A stretch of 64,000 nucleotides of DNA from Mesorhizobium sp. M1E.F.Ca.ET.045.02.1.1 (lineage in GTDB: Bacteria > Pseudomonadota > Alphaproteobacteria > Rhizobiales > Rhizobiaceae): contig NZ_CP034447.1 in assembly GCF_003952485.1 (NCBI RefSeq), positions 1,860,001 to 1,924,000 on the forward strand. Reading direction: 5' to 3'. The position numbers were made by a program, and so were the translations under genes. The notes beneath the pieces are model-generated. The model ran no database searches. It was not told the DNA's origin and was given only the letters and a program-made list of their open reading frames with translations. Positions 55,027 through 62,560 of this stretch are shown here, piece by piece (position 1 is the first letter of the stretch; each line of letters begins with the position of its first letter).

Positions 55027-56709
55027 ATGGCCCCTTCCGTCAGCCCGACCATCGCCGCCCGCCGCGACCAGATGTTTCCGATCCTGACCGATGCGGACAT
55101 CGAGCGCATGCGCCGCTTCGGTGAAGCGCGCGCCTATGACGCCGCGGAGCCTATCGTCACGGCCGGCTCGGTCTCGCCCGGGCTGATCCTCATCCTGTCG
55201 GGCAGGGTCGACATCACGCAGGCCGGCGGCCTTGGCCGGCCCGAGGCGATCATCACCTACGGCTCCGGCAACTTCATCGGCGAGCTGGCGCAGCTTTCGA
55301 ACCGGCCGTCGCTGGTCAATGCCGAAGCGGCCGAGCCGGTCGAGGCCATCGTCATCCCGTCGCAGCGCCTGCGCGACCTGATGGTGCAGGAGGCGAACCT
55401 TGGCGAACGCATCATGCGGGCGCTGATCCTGCGCCGCGTCGGTCTGCTCGAAAGCGGCGTCAGCGGACCGGTCGTCATCGGACCTCCCGGCAATGGCGAC
55501 GTGCTGCGGCTGCAGGGTTTTCTCACCCGCAGCGGCCTGCCGCACCGCGCGCTCGATTCCGACACCGATCCCTGCGCCAAGACGCTGATCGAGCGCTTCC
55601 ATGTCGATCCGCATCATCTGCCGATCGTGCTCTGTCCCAATGGCAAGCTGCTGCACAATCCGGGCGAGAGCGAGCTCGCGCGCTGCGTCGGCCTGCTGCG
55701 GCCGATCGATGCCGGCAAAGTCTATGACGTGGCCATTGTCGGTGCCGGGCCGGCGGGGCTGGCCGCGGCGGTCTATGCCGGCTCGGAAGGGCTGTCGACG
55801 ATCGTGCTCGATTGCCGCGCCTTCGGCGGGCAGGCTGGCGCTTCCTCGCGCATCGAGAACTATCTCGGCTTCCCGACCGGCATTACGGGCATGGCGCTGA
55901 TGGCGCGCGCCTACAACCAGGCGCAGAAGTTCGGCGTCGAGATGGTGATCCCGGACGAGGCGAAGCTGCTCGGCGCCGCCGACGACATGCCCGGCTACAG
56001 GCTCGATGTCGGCGACGGCGAAAGCGTACGTACGCGCACGGTGGTGATCGCCAGCGGGGCACGCTACCGCCGCCTCGATATCGCCAACCTCGCGCAGTTC
56101 GAGGGCACGTCGGTGCATTATTGGGCCTCGCCGATCGAGGCGCGGCTTTGCCGGGAGCAGGAGGTCGCGCTGGTCGGCGCCGGCAATTCGGCCGGCCAGG
56201 CGGCTGTCTACCTGGCCAGCCAGGTGCGGAAAGTGACGCTCCTGGCGCGCCGCGACAGCCTCGATGCCACAATGTCGCGCTATCTGGTCGAGCGCATCGA
56301 GGCGCAGCCGAACATCGAGGTGCTGACCGAGACCGAGATCGAGGCGCTCGACGGCCACGAAGGCAATCTCGACCAGGTGCGCTGGCGCAACCGGGTCACC
56401 GGCGTGGAGACGACGCGTGCCATCCGCCATGTCTTCCTGTTCATCGGCGCCGACCCGAACACCGACTGGCTGGCAAGCTGCAATGTGATGCTGGACGCCA
56501 AGGGTTTTGTGCGAACGGGGCCGGATGTGGCGCCGGGACACGGCCCGATGGAGACAAGCCGCGGCGGCGTGTTCGCCATCGGCGACGTTCGCTGCGGCTC
56601 GACGAAACGGGTCGCGGCGGCCGTCGGCGAAGGCGCCCAGGTGGTGTCGGCATTGCATGCCTATCTTGCGCAGAGCCGCGCCGCTCAGAGCAACTCCAGG
56701 AGATCGTGA
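55027..56709 (+). CDS. cNMP-binding / thioredoxin-fold / thioredoxin-reductase-like fusion protein lacking CxxC
   Basis: A 560-aa three-part protein. Residues 1-140: a cyclic-nucleotide-binding (CAP_ED) domain with the phosphate cassette FIGELAQLSNRPS (83-95). Residues 148-225: a domain resembling a thioredoxin/glutaredoxin fold without a CxxC. Residues 230-550: a TrxR-like FAD/NAD(P)H module with GAGPAG (239-244), GAGNSAGQA (384-392) and GD (519-520). Where thioredoxin reductase has CATCDG, this protein reads WASPIEARLC (366-375), so the redox dithiol is absent. It may be an oxidase or an NAD(P)H-driven sensor. The ATG at 55027 is chosen over a TTG at 54928. It overlaps the zinc-finger gene by one base. 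Confidence 0.88.
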   Translation: MAPSVSPTIAARRDQMFPILTDADIERMRRFGEARAYDAAEPIVTAGSVSPGLILILSGRVDITQAGGLGRPEAIITYGSGNFIGELAQLSNRPSLVNAEAAEPVEAIVIPSQRLRDLMVQEANLGERIMRALILRRVGLLESGVSGPVVIGPPGNGDVLRLQGFLTRSGLPHRALDSDTDPCAKTLIERFHVDPHHLPIVLCPNGKLLHNPGESELARCVGLLRPIDAGKVYDVAIVGAGPAGLAAAVYAGSEGLSTIVLDCRAFGGQAGASSRIENYLGFPTGITGMALMARAYNQAQKFGVEMVIPDEAKLLGAADDMPGYRLDVGDGESVRTRTVVIASGARYRRLDIANLAQFEGTSVHYWASPIEARLCREQEVALVGAGNSAGQAAVYLASQVRKVTLLARRDSLDATMSRYLVERIEAQPNIEVLTETEIEALDGHEGNLDQVRWRNRVTGVETTRAIRHVFLFIGADPNTDWLASCNVMLDAKGFVRTGPDVAPGHGPMETSRGGVFAIGDVRCGSTKRVAAAVGEGAQVVSALHAYLAQSRAAQSNSRRS

Positions 56710-57014
56710 TGAACGAATGCAGGCATACGGAGGACATCCAGGACGTCACGCCGAGCGCGCTCGGCTGCGAGGAATGCCTGAAGAGCGGATCCTGGTGGGT
56801 GCATCTAAGGCTCTGCCGCACCTGCGGCCATGTCGGCTGCTGTGACGACTCGCCCAACCGCCACGCCACCAAGCATTTCCACGCCACAAGCCACCCGGTC
56901 ATCGAGGGCTACGACCCGCCGGAGGGATGGGGCTGGTGCTATGTCGACGAGGTTTTCATCGACCTCGGCGGCCGCACCACGCCGCAGAACGGACCGATCC
57001 CACGCTTTGTTTGA
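56709..57014 (+). CDS. UBP-type zinc-finger protein
   Basis: A 101-aa protein almost wholly made of a ZnF-UBP domain, the fold that in eukaryotic deubiquitinases holds the free C-terminus of ubiquitin. Likely zinc ligands: C4 and H6, C20 and C23 (CEEC), C36 and C39 (CRTC), C44, H52, and H56, H58 or H62 (HATKHFHATSH). The start overlaps the stop of the cNMP-TrxR-like gene (TGATG), so the two are translationally coupled and probably act together. The bacterial ligand of this domain is unknown. Confidence 0.9.
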   Translation: MNECRHTEDIQDVTPSALGCEECLKSGSWWVHLRLCRTCGHVGCCDDSPNRHATKHFHATSHPVIEGYDPPEGWGWCYVDEVFIDLGGRTTPQNGPIPRFV

Positions 57015-57056
57015 GGCGGCCCTGACCTCTCGGCGCGCCACTTGCCTGCGCGGCGC

Positions 57057-57084
57057 AAAAAAAAGAGGTCGCCCGAAGGCGACC
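57057..57084 (-). terminator. Rho-independent terminator for flp
   Basis: On the minus strand the stem GGTCGCC-TTCG-GGCGACC (7 bp with a stable TTCG loop) is followed by TC and eight Ts. It lies 35 bp after the flp stop. Confidence 0.85.
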
Positions 57085-57118
57085 CCAAAAGCCCGTGCTG
57101 TAACACGTGGGCAGAAAC

Positions 57119-57310
57119 TTATTTCGCACATCCAGACGCGTTCGGGTCCGCAACGCAGTCGGCTATGTGATTGAACTTTGTGTTCAACGCCCCGCCGAGC
57201 GAGCTTGCTCCGACCATGATCGCCAGTGCGATCAGCGCCGCGATCAGGCCGTATTCGATAGCCGTTGCACCGGATTCGTCGTTCTTGAAACGCTTGATTA
57301 GATTGAGCAT
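57119..57310 (-). CDS. Flp family type IVb pilin
   Basis: A 63-aa Flp pilin: a short basic leader (MLNLIKRFKNDESG) ending in the prepilin peptidase site before ATAIEYGLIAALIALAIMV, with the Flp glutamate and tyrosine at +5/+6. A C-terminal cysteine pair (ADCVADPNASGCAK) could form a disulfide. No tad, cpa or prepilin peptidase genes are in this window, so it depends on assembly genes elsewhere. A clear terminator follows. Confidence 0.9.
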   Translation of the reverse strand: MLNLIKRFKNDESGATAIEYGLIAALIALAIMVGASSLGGALNTKFNHIADCVADPNASGCAK

Positions 57311-57676
57311 TGGAGGATTCCCTTGTTGCCCCGTTGGTGACCTGCTCAACCTATAAAGAAACAATTTTGAAGACCTTAATCCAAACAGTTAAAATTCTGT
57401 TATTGCAGCCATATCTGGAATAGAGCTTGAAGGTTAGCTTGACATAATAGCACATCGTTATAAAGCTATACCTAATATATAGGGCAAGCGATGCCCAATC
57501 ACGGTACTCGATGGGAAAATTAGCGTGGCTGACTGACTTTTGCGGTTTGCTCTGCGCTAGACTCTTGTCTATACCGCTCAACAAAAGCCTTTTATGGCAT
57601 ATGCATTCATCTCGATGTGAACAAAACCCGCTCTCACTATAATGACAACGTCATTACACGCTACTACTCTTGAACA
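57311..57676. other. AT-rich gap before tacA (no convincing gene)
   Basis: 366 bp with clearly lower GC than the rest of the window. It contains the flp leader on the minus strand and the tacA promoter at its right end. A TTGACA hexamer at 57439-57444 has no well-spaced -10. A 77-codon open frame on the minus strand is unlikely to be real. Possibly acquired together with the toxin-antitoxin pair. Confidence 0.6.
57638..57656 (+). promoter_or_regulatory. tacA promoter -10 and overlapping operator
   Basis: A perfect -10 TATAAT (57638-57643) overlaps the dyad TAATGAC-AAC-GTCATTA (57640-57656). The overlap fits repression by the RHH antitoxin. A weak -35-like TGTGAA lies 16 bp upstream. The tacA start is 21 bp downstream of the dyad. 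Confidence 0.65.
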
Positions 57677-57967
57677 ATGAAGCACGAACCTCCAGACGCT
57701 TCCAAGAGAAGCACGCTGAACATGCGCATCAAGCCCGAGGAGCGCGGCTTGATCGACGAAGCCGCGCGGACGCTCGGCAAGACCCGGACGGATTTCATCC
57801 TCGACGCTGCCCGGCGTATGGCTGAGGACACGCTGCTCGAGCGCACGCTTATCAAGGTCTCGCCGGAAGCCTATGCCGAATTCCTTGCTCTGCTCGATGT
57901 GCCGGCCAAGTCGAACGAGCGACTGTCCAAACTGATGAACGCGCCACTGCCATGGGAAACTAAGTGA
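57677..57967 (+). CDS. tacA: TacA-like antitoxin (DUF1778, ribbon-helix-helix)
   Basis: A 96-aa type II antitoxin. The RHH DNA-binding part is TLNMRIKPEERGLIDEAARTLGKTRTDFILDAARRMAED (about 13-51). The C-terminal part (FLALLDVPAKSNERLSKLMN) wraps the toxin. It overlaps the toxin gene by 4 bases (GTGA). No Shine-Dalgarno is seen; the leader is short. A dyad over the -10 indicates conditional autoregulation with the toxin. Confidence 0.9.
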   Translation: MKHEPPDASKRSTLNMRIKPEERGLIDEAARTLGKTRTDFILDAARRMAEDTLLERTLIKVSPEAYAEFLALLDVPAKSNERLSKLMNAPLPWETK

Positions 57968-58485
57968 CGCTCCAGGCGCCGGTACCGCTGGATCGTGGCC
58001 ACGACCTTTCGTCTTTTTCATCCGGCATTCCGGCGTCGGATGACTGGGTCAAACGCCGAGCGCTCGCCAACCAGGACAGTGGCGCGACACGCACCTTCGT
58101 CACTTGCAAGGACGACAAGGTTGTCGCCTACTACGCGCTCGCTTCGGGCGGCGTCATTGCCAGCCATGTGCCAGGCCGGTTTCGGCGCAACATGCCCGAT
58201 CCGATTCCGGTAGCAATTCTTGCTCGTCTCGCAATCGACACTTCCTGTCAGCGACAAGGAATCGGCAGGGCGCTCGTCCAGGATGCAGCGCGCAGGGTGA
58301 TGAATGCTGCAGGGTCGCTCGGCATCCGCGGCATCTTGGTCCACGCCATCTCGGATGAAGCGCGAAGCTACTATACGGCGCTTGGGTTCGACCCCTCGCC
58401 TCGCGATCCCATGACGCTGGTGATCTCTCTCGCCGATCTGCGTGAGGCGATCAGACCAAAGGAACCAACCAGCAAAAGCGGATGA
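57964..58485 (+). CDS. tacT: TacT-like GNAT toxin
   Basis: A 173-aa GNAT toxin that acetylates the amino group of charged tRNA to block translation, by homology to TacT and AtaT. The acetyl-CoA loop is RQGIGRALVQDA (about 98-109), preceded by ILARLAIDTSC, and the late SYYTALGF holds the conserved tyrosine. The GTG start overlaps the antitoxin stop. Length and operon order fit the DUF1778-GNAT class. Confidence 0.9.
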   Translation: MTLQAPVPLDRGHDLSSFSSGIPASDDWVKRRALANQDSGATRTFVTCKDDKVVAYYALASGGVIASHVPGRFRRNMPDPIPVAILARLAIDTSCQRQGIGRALVQDAARRVMNAAGSLGIRGILVHAISDEARSYYTALGFDPSPRDPMTLVISLADLREAIRPKEPTSKSG

Positions 58486-58514
58486 AGCGGATAGAGGCTA
58501 ACGACCAGCGCCGC

Positions 58515-58688
58515 CTACTTCACCGAACTGGTAACAGTCCGGTCGATGCCATCGGGATCGTGGTCGTTGCCGGCCAGCACGCCGACGATCAGAAGGCTGA
58601 CGATGATCGGCACAAACAGAATGGCGACGCGCGCCTGCACGTAGAAAATGGCGCGCCATTCGTTGCGCTTTTCGGGGCTGTCGTTCAT
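58515..58688 (-). CDS. Small single-pass membrane protein
   Basis: A 57-aa protein: a polar N-terminus (MNDSPEKRNEWRAIF), one membrane helix (ILFVPIIVSLLIVGVLAG, about 25-42) and a short acidic tail. GAGTGAG lies upstream of the ATG. No family recognised. It is convergent with tacT. Confidence 0.6.
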   Translation of the reverse strand: MNDSPEKRNEWRAIFYVQARVAILFVPIIVSLLIVGVLAGNDHDPDGIDRTVTSSVK

Positions 58689-59010
58689 CGCACTCACTCT
58701 GTCCTGCCTCCCGGCGGCGGACATAGTAGCGAACGGTTAAACAACCCCTTCCGATTCCGTTAACCGCGCGGAATTCGAACGCCGCCGAGGCCGCCCCGCC
58801 CGCCTTTGCCGATTTGCCGTGCCGAATAAAAGCGCGGCGATATTGACGAAAACCGGCCGGGCGCAATAGAAAACACCGGGCTTTCTGGGGTGGGGTGTAA
58901 CAAATGCTTGGGGGGACACTCCGCGTGAAGTACGCGCGCGGAGAGGCGCGTTTTTACGACGTGCCCAATTGCTTTTTTGATCGGGGCGAAGAAACGGCAG
59001 GGTCATTTTC
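58689..59010. other. Intergenic region before the glycosyltransferase gene
   Basis: 322 bp without a gene. It holds an inverted pair CGGTTAA (58734-58740) and TTAACCG (58760-58766) upstream of the small membrane protein gene, and a hairpin with arms CTCCGCG and CGCGGAG (58919-58943) 68 bp before the glycosyltransferase start. Either could be regulatory; no promoter can be called with confidence. Confidence 0.45.
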
Positions 59011-59838
59011 ATGACCCGGCCCGAAGCTGTACCAGTTTCAGTGATCGTCTCCACTTACAACTGGCCGGAGGCGCTGCGGCTCAATCTGCAATCGCTCGCC
59101 GGCCAAACCGAGCGCTGCTTCGAGGTCATCGTCGCCGATGACGGATCGCGGCCCGATACGGCCGAGGTGATCGAAGCCTTTGCCTGCTCCGCGCCAATTC
59201 CCGTCAGGCATGTCTGGCATGAGGATGTCGGCTTTCGCAAATCCGCAATCCTGAACAAGGCTATAGGCGAGGCGCGAGGCGCCTATCTCATCTTCCTTGA
59301 CGGCGACTGTATCCCGCAGCCCGACTTCGTCGCCCGGCATCGCGCGCTGGCCAGGCCGAACTACCTCATCACCGGCAGCCGCATCCTGCTCGGCCGGGAG
59401 TTCAGCAAGGCGCTGCTGGCGGGAGGAATCTGGGACTATCACACCTTCCGCCGGAACATCCTGCGCTATCGCCTCAAGAGCGACACCGCCAAAATCGCCT
59501 CGTTTTTCATGCGCGTGCCCTGGCAAAGGCTGTCGGACTACCGATCCTTCGTTTGGCGGCGCATCAAGGGATGCAATCTCGCCTGCTGGAAAAGCGATGC
59601 GGTTGCCGTCGGCGGCTTCGACGAGACCTTCACGGGCTGGGGCCACGAGGACGTCGACTTCGTCTTCCGATTGCAGGACAAGGGCGTCGTCCGCCGCGCC
59701 GGCACATGGGCGACCGAGGTGCTGCACATCTGGCACAAGCCCGCCGATCGCGGCCGCGCTGCCGCGAACGAGAAGATATTGCTCGACAGAATAGAGGCCG
59801 CTCGGCTGCGAAAGAAGCTGGTCAGGCGCCGAGTCTGA
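59011..59838 (+). CDS. Glycosyltransferase family 2 protein
   Basis: A 275-aa GT-A fold transferase. The start VSVIVSTYNWPEALRLNLQSL and VIVADDGS are the nucleotide-sugar site; LIFLDGDCIPQ (about 93-103) contains the D-x-D metal motif. A C-terminal galactosyltransferase-like part (GCNLACWKSDAVAVGGFDETFTGWGHEDVDF, about 188-218) is like Glyco_transf_7C, where ED is the base region. It is cytoplasmic and stands alone, so the glycan is unknown (exopolysaccharide or LPS are likely). Confidence 0.9.
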   Translation: MTRPEAVPVSVIVSTYNWPEALRLNLQSLAGQTERCFEVIVADDGSRPDTAEVIEAFACSAPIPVRHVWHEDVGFRKSAILNKAIGEARGAYLIFLDGDCIPQPDFVARHRALARPNYLITGSRILLGREFSKALLAGGIWDYHTFRRNILRYRLKSDTAKIASFFMRVPWQRLSDYRSFVWRRIKGCNLACWKSDAVAVGGFDETFTGWGHEDVDFVFRLQDKGVVRRAGTWATEVLHIWHKPADRGRAAANEKILLDRIEAARLRKKLVRRRV

Positions 59839-59871
59839 AATCAGCGGTGATCCAGCGGGCGACGCTTCGCT

Positions 59872-60678
59872 TCAACCGGGTTGCAATCCAAACAGCCTCC
59901 CGCCGGCCGGCACGACGTCGTCGATGCCGGCGAGGCGCAGGCAGTGCCAGGCCATGGCGTGGTTGGACGAGGTGACGGGTATGCCGATGCGCTTTTCCAG
60001 CCCGGCTACCGCCTCGGCGACGCGCAGGCTGGTGCAGGAGATGAAGATCGCGTCCACACCCGGCACCGCCGCCATGCGCTCGGCCGCCGCCTCGATCGAG
60101 GCGAGCGAGATGCGGGCCGCCTCGCGGTCGTCGCGACGGTCGAAACTGGCGACGGCGGCGATGTCCAGGCCGCGGCCGGTGAAATAGCGGACCAGGCCCT
60201 GATTGATCTCGGGCGCATAGGGCGTCAGCAGACCGATGCCCTTGGCGCCGAGCGCCTTGAAGGCGGCAAGCGCGCCGGTGACCGGCGTGGTGCAGGCGAC
60301 GCCCGGCCGCGCCTTCCTGATCTCGGCGAACACGGCTTCCTCGCCGAGCGTCATCGTTGCCGAGGTGCAGCCGAAGCCGACGACATCGAGCGGAATGCTG
60401 GGCAGGATGAGGTCGACGGTCGGCGCGATCCGCGGCCCGATGGCGCGCAGCGTGTCCGGCGTGATGTCGTTGTCGTTGAAGAGGCGCGCCTCGTAGAAGG
60501 CGACGCCCGGAATGCGCACCAGCGCGCGGAACTCGTGCTCCAGCGTCTGGTCGGTGGCGAGGATCGCCAGCCCGATCGCCGCGCGCGCGGCGAGGCCGCC
60601 GTCGAGTTCGGACGGCAGCACGCCCAGGTCGACTGGCTCAGCAGATTGAGGGACAGAGGCAGCGAGTCCGGCAGACAT
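59872..60678 (-). CDS. Asp/Glu racemase or maleate isomerase family protein
   Basis: A 268-aa protein of the Asp/Glu/hydantoin racemase superfamily, closest in pattern to maleate isomerase and EutA. The two active-site cysteines are in VVGFGCTSATMTLG (about 113-126) and IFISCTSLR. ATG at 60678 has AAAGGGA upstream; the frame extends 11 codons further without support. It is downstream of dadA on the same strand (57 bp), which suggests D-amino-acid catabolism; ectoine breakdown is another possibility. Confidence 0.8.
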   Translation of the reverse strand: MSAGLAASVPQSAEPVDLGVLPSELDGGLAARAAIGLAILATDQTLEHEFRALVRIPGVAFYEARLFNDNDITPDTLRAIGPRIAPTVDLILPSIPLDVVGFGCTSATMTLGEEAVFAEIRKARPGVACTTPVTGALAAFKALGAKGIGLLTPYAPEINQGLVRYFTGRGLDIAAVASFDRRDDREAARISLASIEAAAERMAAVPGVDAIFISCTSLRVAEAVAGLEKRIGIPVTSSNHAMAWHCLRLAGIDDVVPAGGRLFGLQPG

Positions 60679-60735
60679 GGCATTTCCCTTTCTTATCGAT
60701 CGTGATTGCACCGGTCCCGCTCCCGGACCCTGCGT

Positions 60736-61977
60736 TCAATTCAAAAGTCCATCCATGGAAATGGCCGGCCGGCGGCCGGCGATGAGGTCGGCGGTGATGC
60801 GGGCCGATCCATGCGACATGGTCCAGCCGATATGGCCGTGCCCGGTGTTGAGATAGAGGTTGCCGAGGCGCCGCTGCCCGAACTCTGGCAGGTTGTTCGG
60901 CGTCATCGGCCTGAGGCCCGCCCACATCTCGGCGCGGTCATAATCGGCGCCCTCCGGATAAAGGTCCTGCGTCACGCCCTTCATGAAGGCGAAGTCGGCC
61001 GGCTTGTGGCTGGTGTCATAGCCGGCGAATTCGGCCGTGGCGGTGACGCGCAGCCGGTCGCCGAAGCGCGAGATGGCGACCAGATTGTGCTCGTCGACCG
61101 AAGCGATGGTCGGCGGATGCGGCCGGTTGCCGATCGGAATGGTCAGCGAATAGCCCTTGATCGGGTAGATCGGCAGGCCGATGCCGATCGTCTTCGCGAT
61201 CAGCGGGCTGTAGGAGCCGAGCGCCAGAACATAGGCGTCGCCCTTGAAGTTCCCCTTGTCGGTCAGCACCTGGGTGACGCCGTCACCCGATGTCTCGATG
61301 CCGGTGATGGTGGTGCCGGTGTGGATTTCGCCGCCGCGCTCCACGACCTTCGCTGCCAGCGCCCGGGTGAACTTCGCCGGATCGCCGGTCTCGTCGGTCG
61401 GGCAATGGATGCCGCCGGCTATTCCGTCCTTCGCGGACGCCAGCGATGGGTCGAGCGCGACGACGCCGGCACGGTCGAGCACCCTGATCTCCTGCCCGTC
61501 GGATTCGAGCAGCTTCATGTGCTCGATGCCTTTGTCGAGCGCCTGCTGGCTGCGGTGGAAATAGAGGATGCCGCGATCGTTGCGGTCGTAGTCGATAGCC
61601 TCGTCGGCGATGACCTCGTGCAGGACCGATTGCGAATAGGCGGCGAGGCGATGCTTGAGCAGCGTGTTGCGCCTGGCCTTCTCGGCCGTGCATTCCATCA
61701 GGAACAGAAAGGACCAGCTATAGAGCCTCGGATCGGCCGACAGCTTGAAGCGCAGCGCCTGATCCTTCAACACCAGCGATTTCAAGAGGATCATCGGCGC
61801 CTTGGGCGACGACCAGACGAAGGAATGGCCGGGCGCGATCATGCCGGCATTGCCCCAACTGGTCTCGGCGGCGACTAGCGGCTGGCGCTCGAGGATGACG
61901 ACCTCGTGCCCGTCCTTCTGCAGCTGATAGGCGGTGGTGACGCCGACAACCCCGCCACCCAACACGATCACGCGCAT
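60736..61977 (-). CDS. dadA: D-amino acid dehydrogenase
   Basis: A 413-aa DAO-family flavoenzyme of the DadA type. The FAD site is VIVLGGGVVGVTTAYQLQKDGHEVVILER (about 3-31), then ETSWGNAGMIAPGHSF (family signature) and, near the end, GLRPMTPNNLPEFG and LYLNTGHGHIGWTMSHGSA. It oxidises D-amino acids to 2-oxo acids and feeds electrons to quinone. ATG at 61977 has CGGAGG upstream. A candidate operator lies just before the gene. Confidence 0.93.
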   Translation of the reverse strand: MRVIVLGGGVVGVTTAYQLQKDGHEVVILERQPLVAAETSWGNAGMIAPGHSFVWSSPKAPMILLKSLVLKDQALRFKLSADPRLYSWSFLFLMECTAEKARRNTLLKHRLAAYSQSVLHEVIADEAIDYDRNDRGILYFHRSQQALDKGIEHMKLLESDGQEIRVLDRAGVVALDPSLASAKDGIAGGIHCPTDETGDPAKFTRALAAKVVERGGEIHTGTTITGIETSGDGVTQVLTDKGNFKGDAYVLALGSYSPLIAKTIGIGLPIYPIKGYSLTIPIGNRPHPPTIASVDEHNLVAISRFGDRLRVTATAEFAGYDTSHKPADFAFMKGVTQDLYPEGADYDRAEMWAGLRPMTPNNLPEFGQRRLGNLYLNTGHGHIGWTMSHGSARITADLIAGRRPAISMDGLLN

Positions 61978-61995
61978 AGCGCCTCCGGAGATCGC

Positions 61996-62011
61996 AAAGT
62001 GAGTACACTTT
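61996..62011. promoter_or_regulatory. Candidate GntR operator upstream of dadA
   Basis: AAAGTGAGTACACTTT is a dyad with 6-bp arms, 18 bp before the dadA start. The 11-mer ATCGCAAAGTG at its left edge (61991-62001) recurs exactly upstream of the gntR gene (63346-63356). Confidence 0.55.
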
Positions 62012-62079
62012 AGAATGGAATTCGCGATCCGCAAGGGGCGGCACAGAAACGCTACAAATTACCTCCCTTGGCGATCCTT

Positions 62080-62522
62080 CGCGCCCCCCTCTGTCCTGCC
62101 CGTCCTCCGCAGCAGCTGCGCTGCAGCTGCGGAGGGTGGACCGGACATCTCCCCCTCAAGGGGGGAGATTGGCAGCTTCGGCGCTCCGCTCGTCCTGCAA
62201 TGTCGGCGATTGGCGAAAGCGGAGTTGACGGCTGATCTCCCCCTTGAGGGCAATCGCATATGGCGCTCCCCCTCTCCGTCTCGGCTTCGCCGAGCCACCT
62301 CTCCCCCACGTTGTGGGGGCGAGGAACCCAAGCTCTTCAAGGTCAGCGGCTAGCGTTTCCTCGCCCCCGCAAGAGGCGGGGGAGAGGTGGCCGCGTAGCG
62401 GTCGGAGAGGGGGCCAGCGCTGCCATATGCGATTGCCCCGCCCCTTGAAGGGAGATGCCCGGTCCACCCTCCGCAGCTGCAGCGCAGCTGCTGCGGAGGA
62501 CGGGCAGGGCAGAGGGGGGCGC
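62080..62522. repeat. Nested repeat: B-type element interrupted by a C-type element
   Basis: The outer element has ends CGCGCCCCCCTCTG and CAGAGGGGGGCGCG, arms enlarged by a CCTCCGCAG-CAGCTGCG-type GC dyad, and the common core at about 62190-62222. Inside its right arm, 62251-62435 is a second element with CAATCGCATATGGCGCT / AGCGCTGCCATATGCGATTG ends, closely matching 49497-49688. The interrupted arm continues as CCCCTTGAAGGG at 62441. Fills most of the 583-bp gap 61978-62560. Confidence 0.85.
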
Positions 62523-62560
62523 GAAGGATCACCGCGAGAGGGTTTTGGGCGAAGGGCCGC

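Noticed and set aside
57340..57420. CtrA box upstream of flp
   Set aside because: TTAA half-sites are present but 9 bases apart rather than the 7 required.
57439..57464. Promoter with perfect TTGACA in the AT-rich gap
   Set aside because: The nearest -10-like TATAAA is only 14 bp away and no gene or RNA structure follows.
57351..57584. A 77-codon minus-strand open frame in the AT-rich gap
   Set aside because: No ribosome-binding site, no family resemblance, and it covers the flp leader; more likely non-coding.
18245..62522. CRISPR array
   Set aside because: The repeated sequences are dispersed inverted pairs with long and unequal spacing; there are no short direct repeats with regular spacers and no cas genes.
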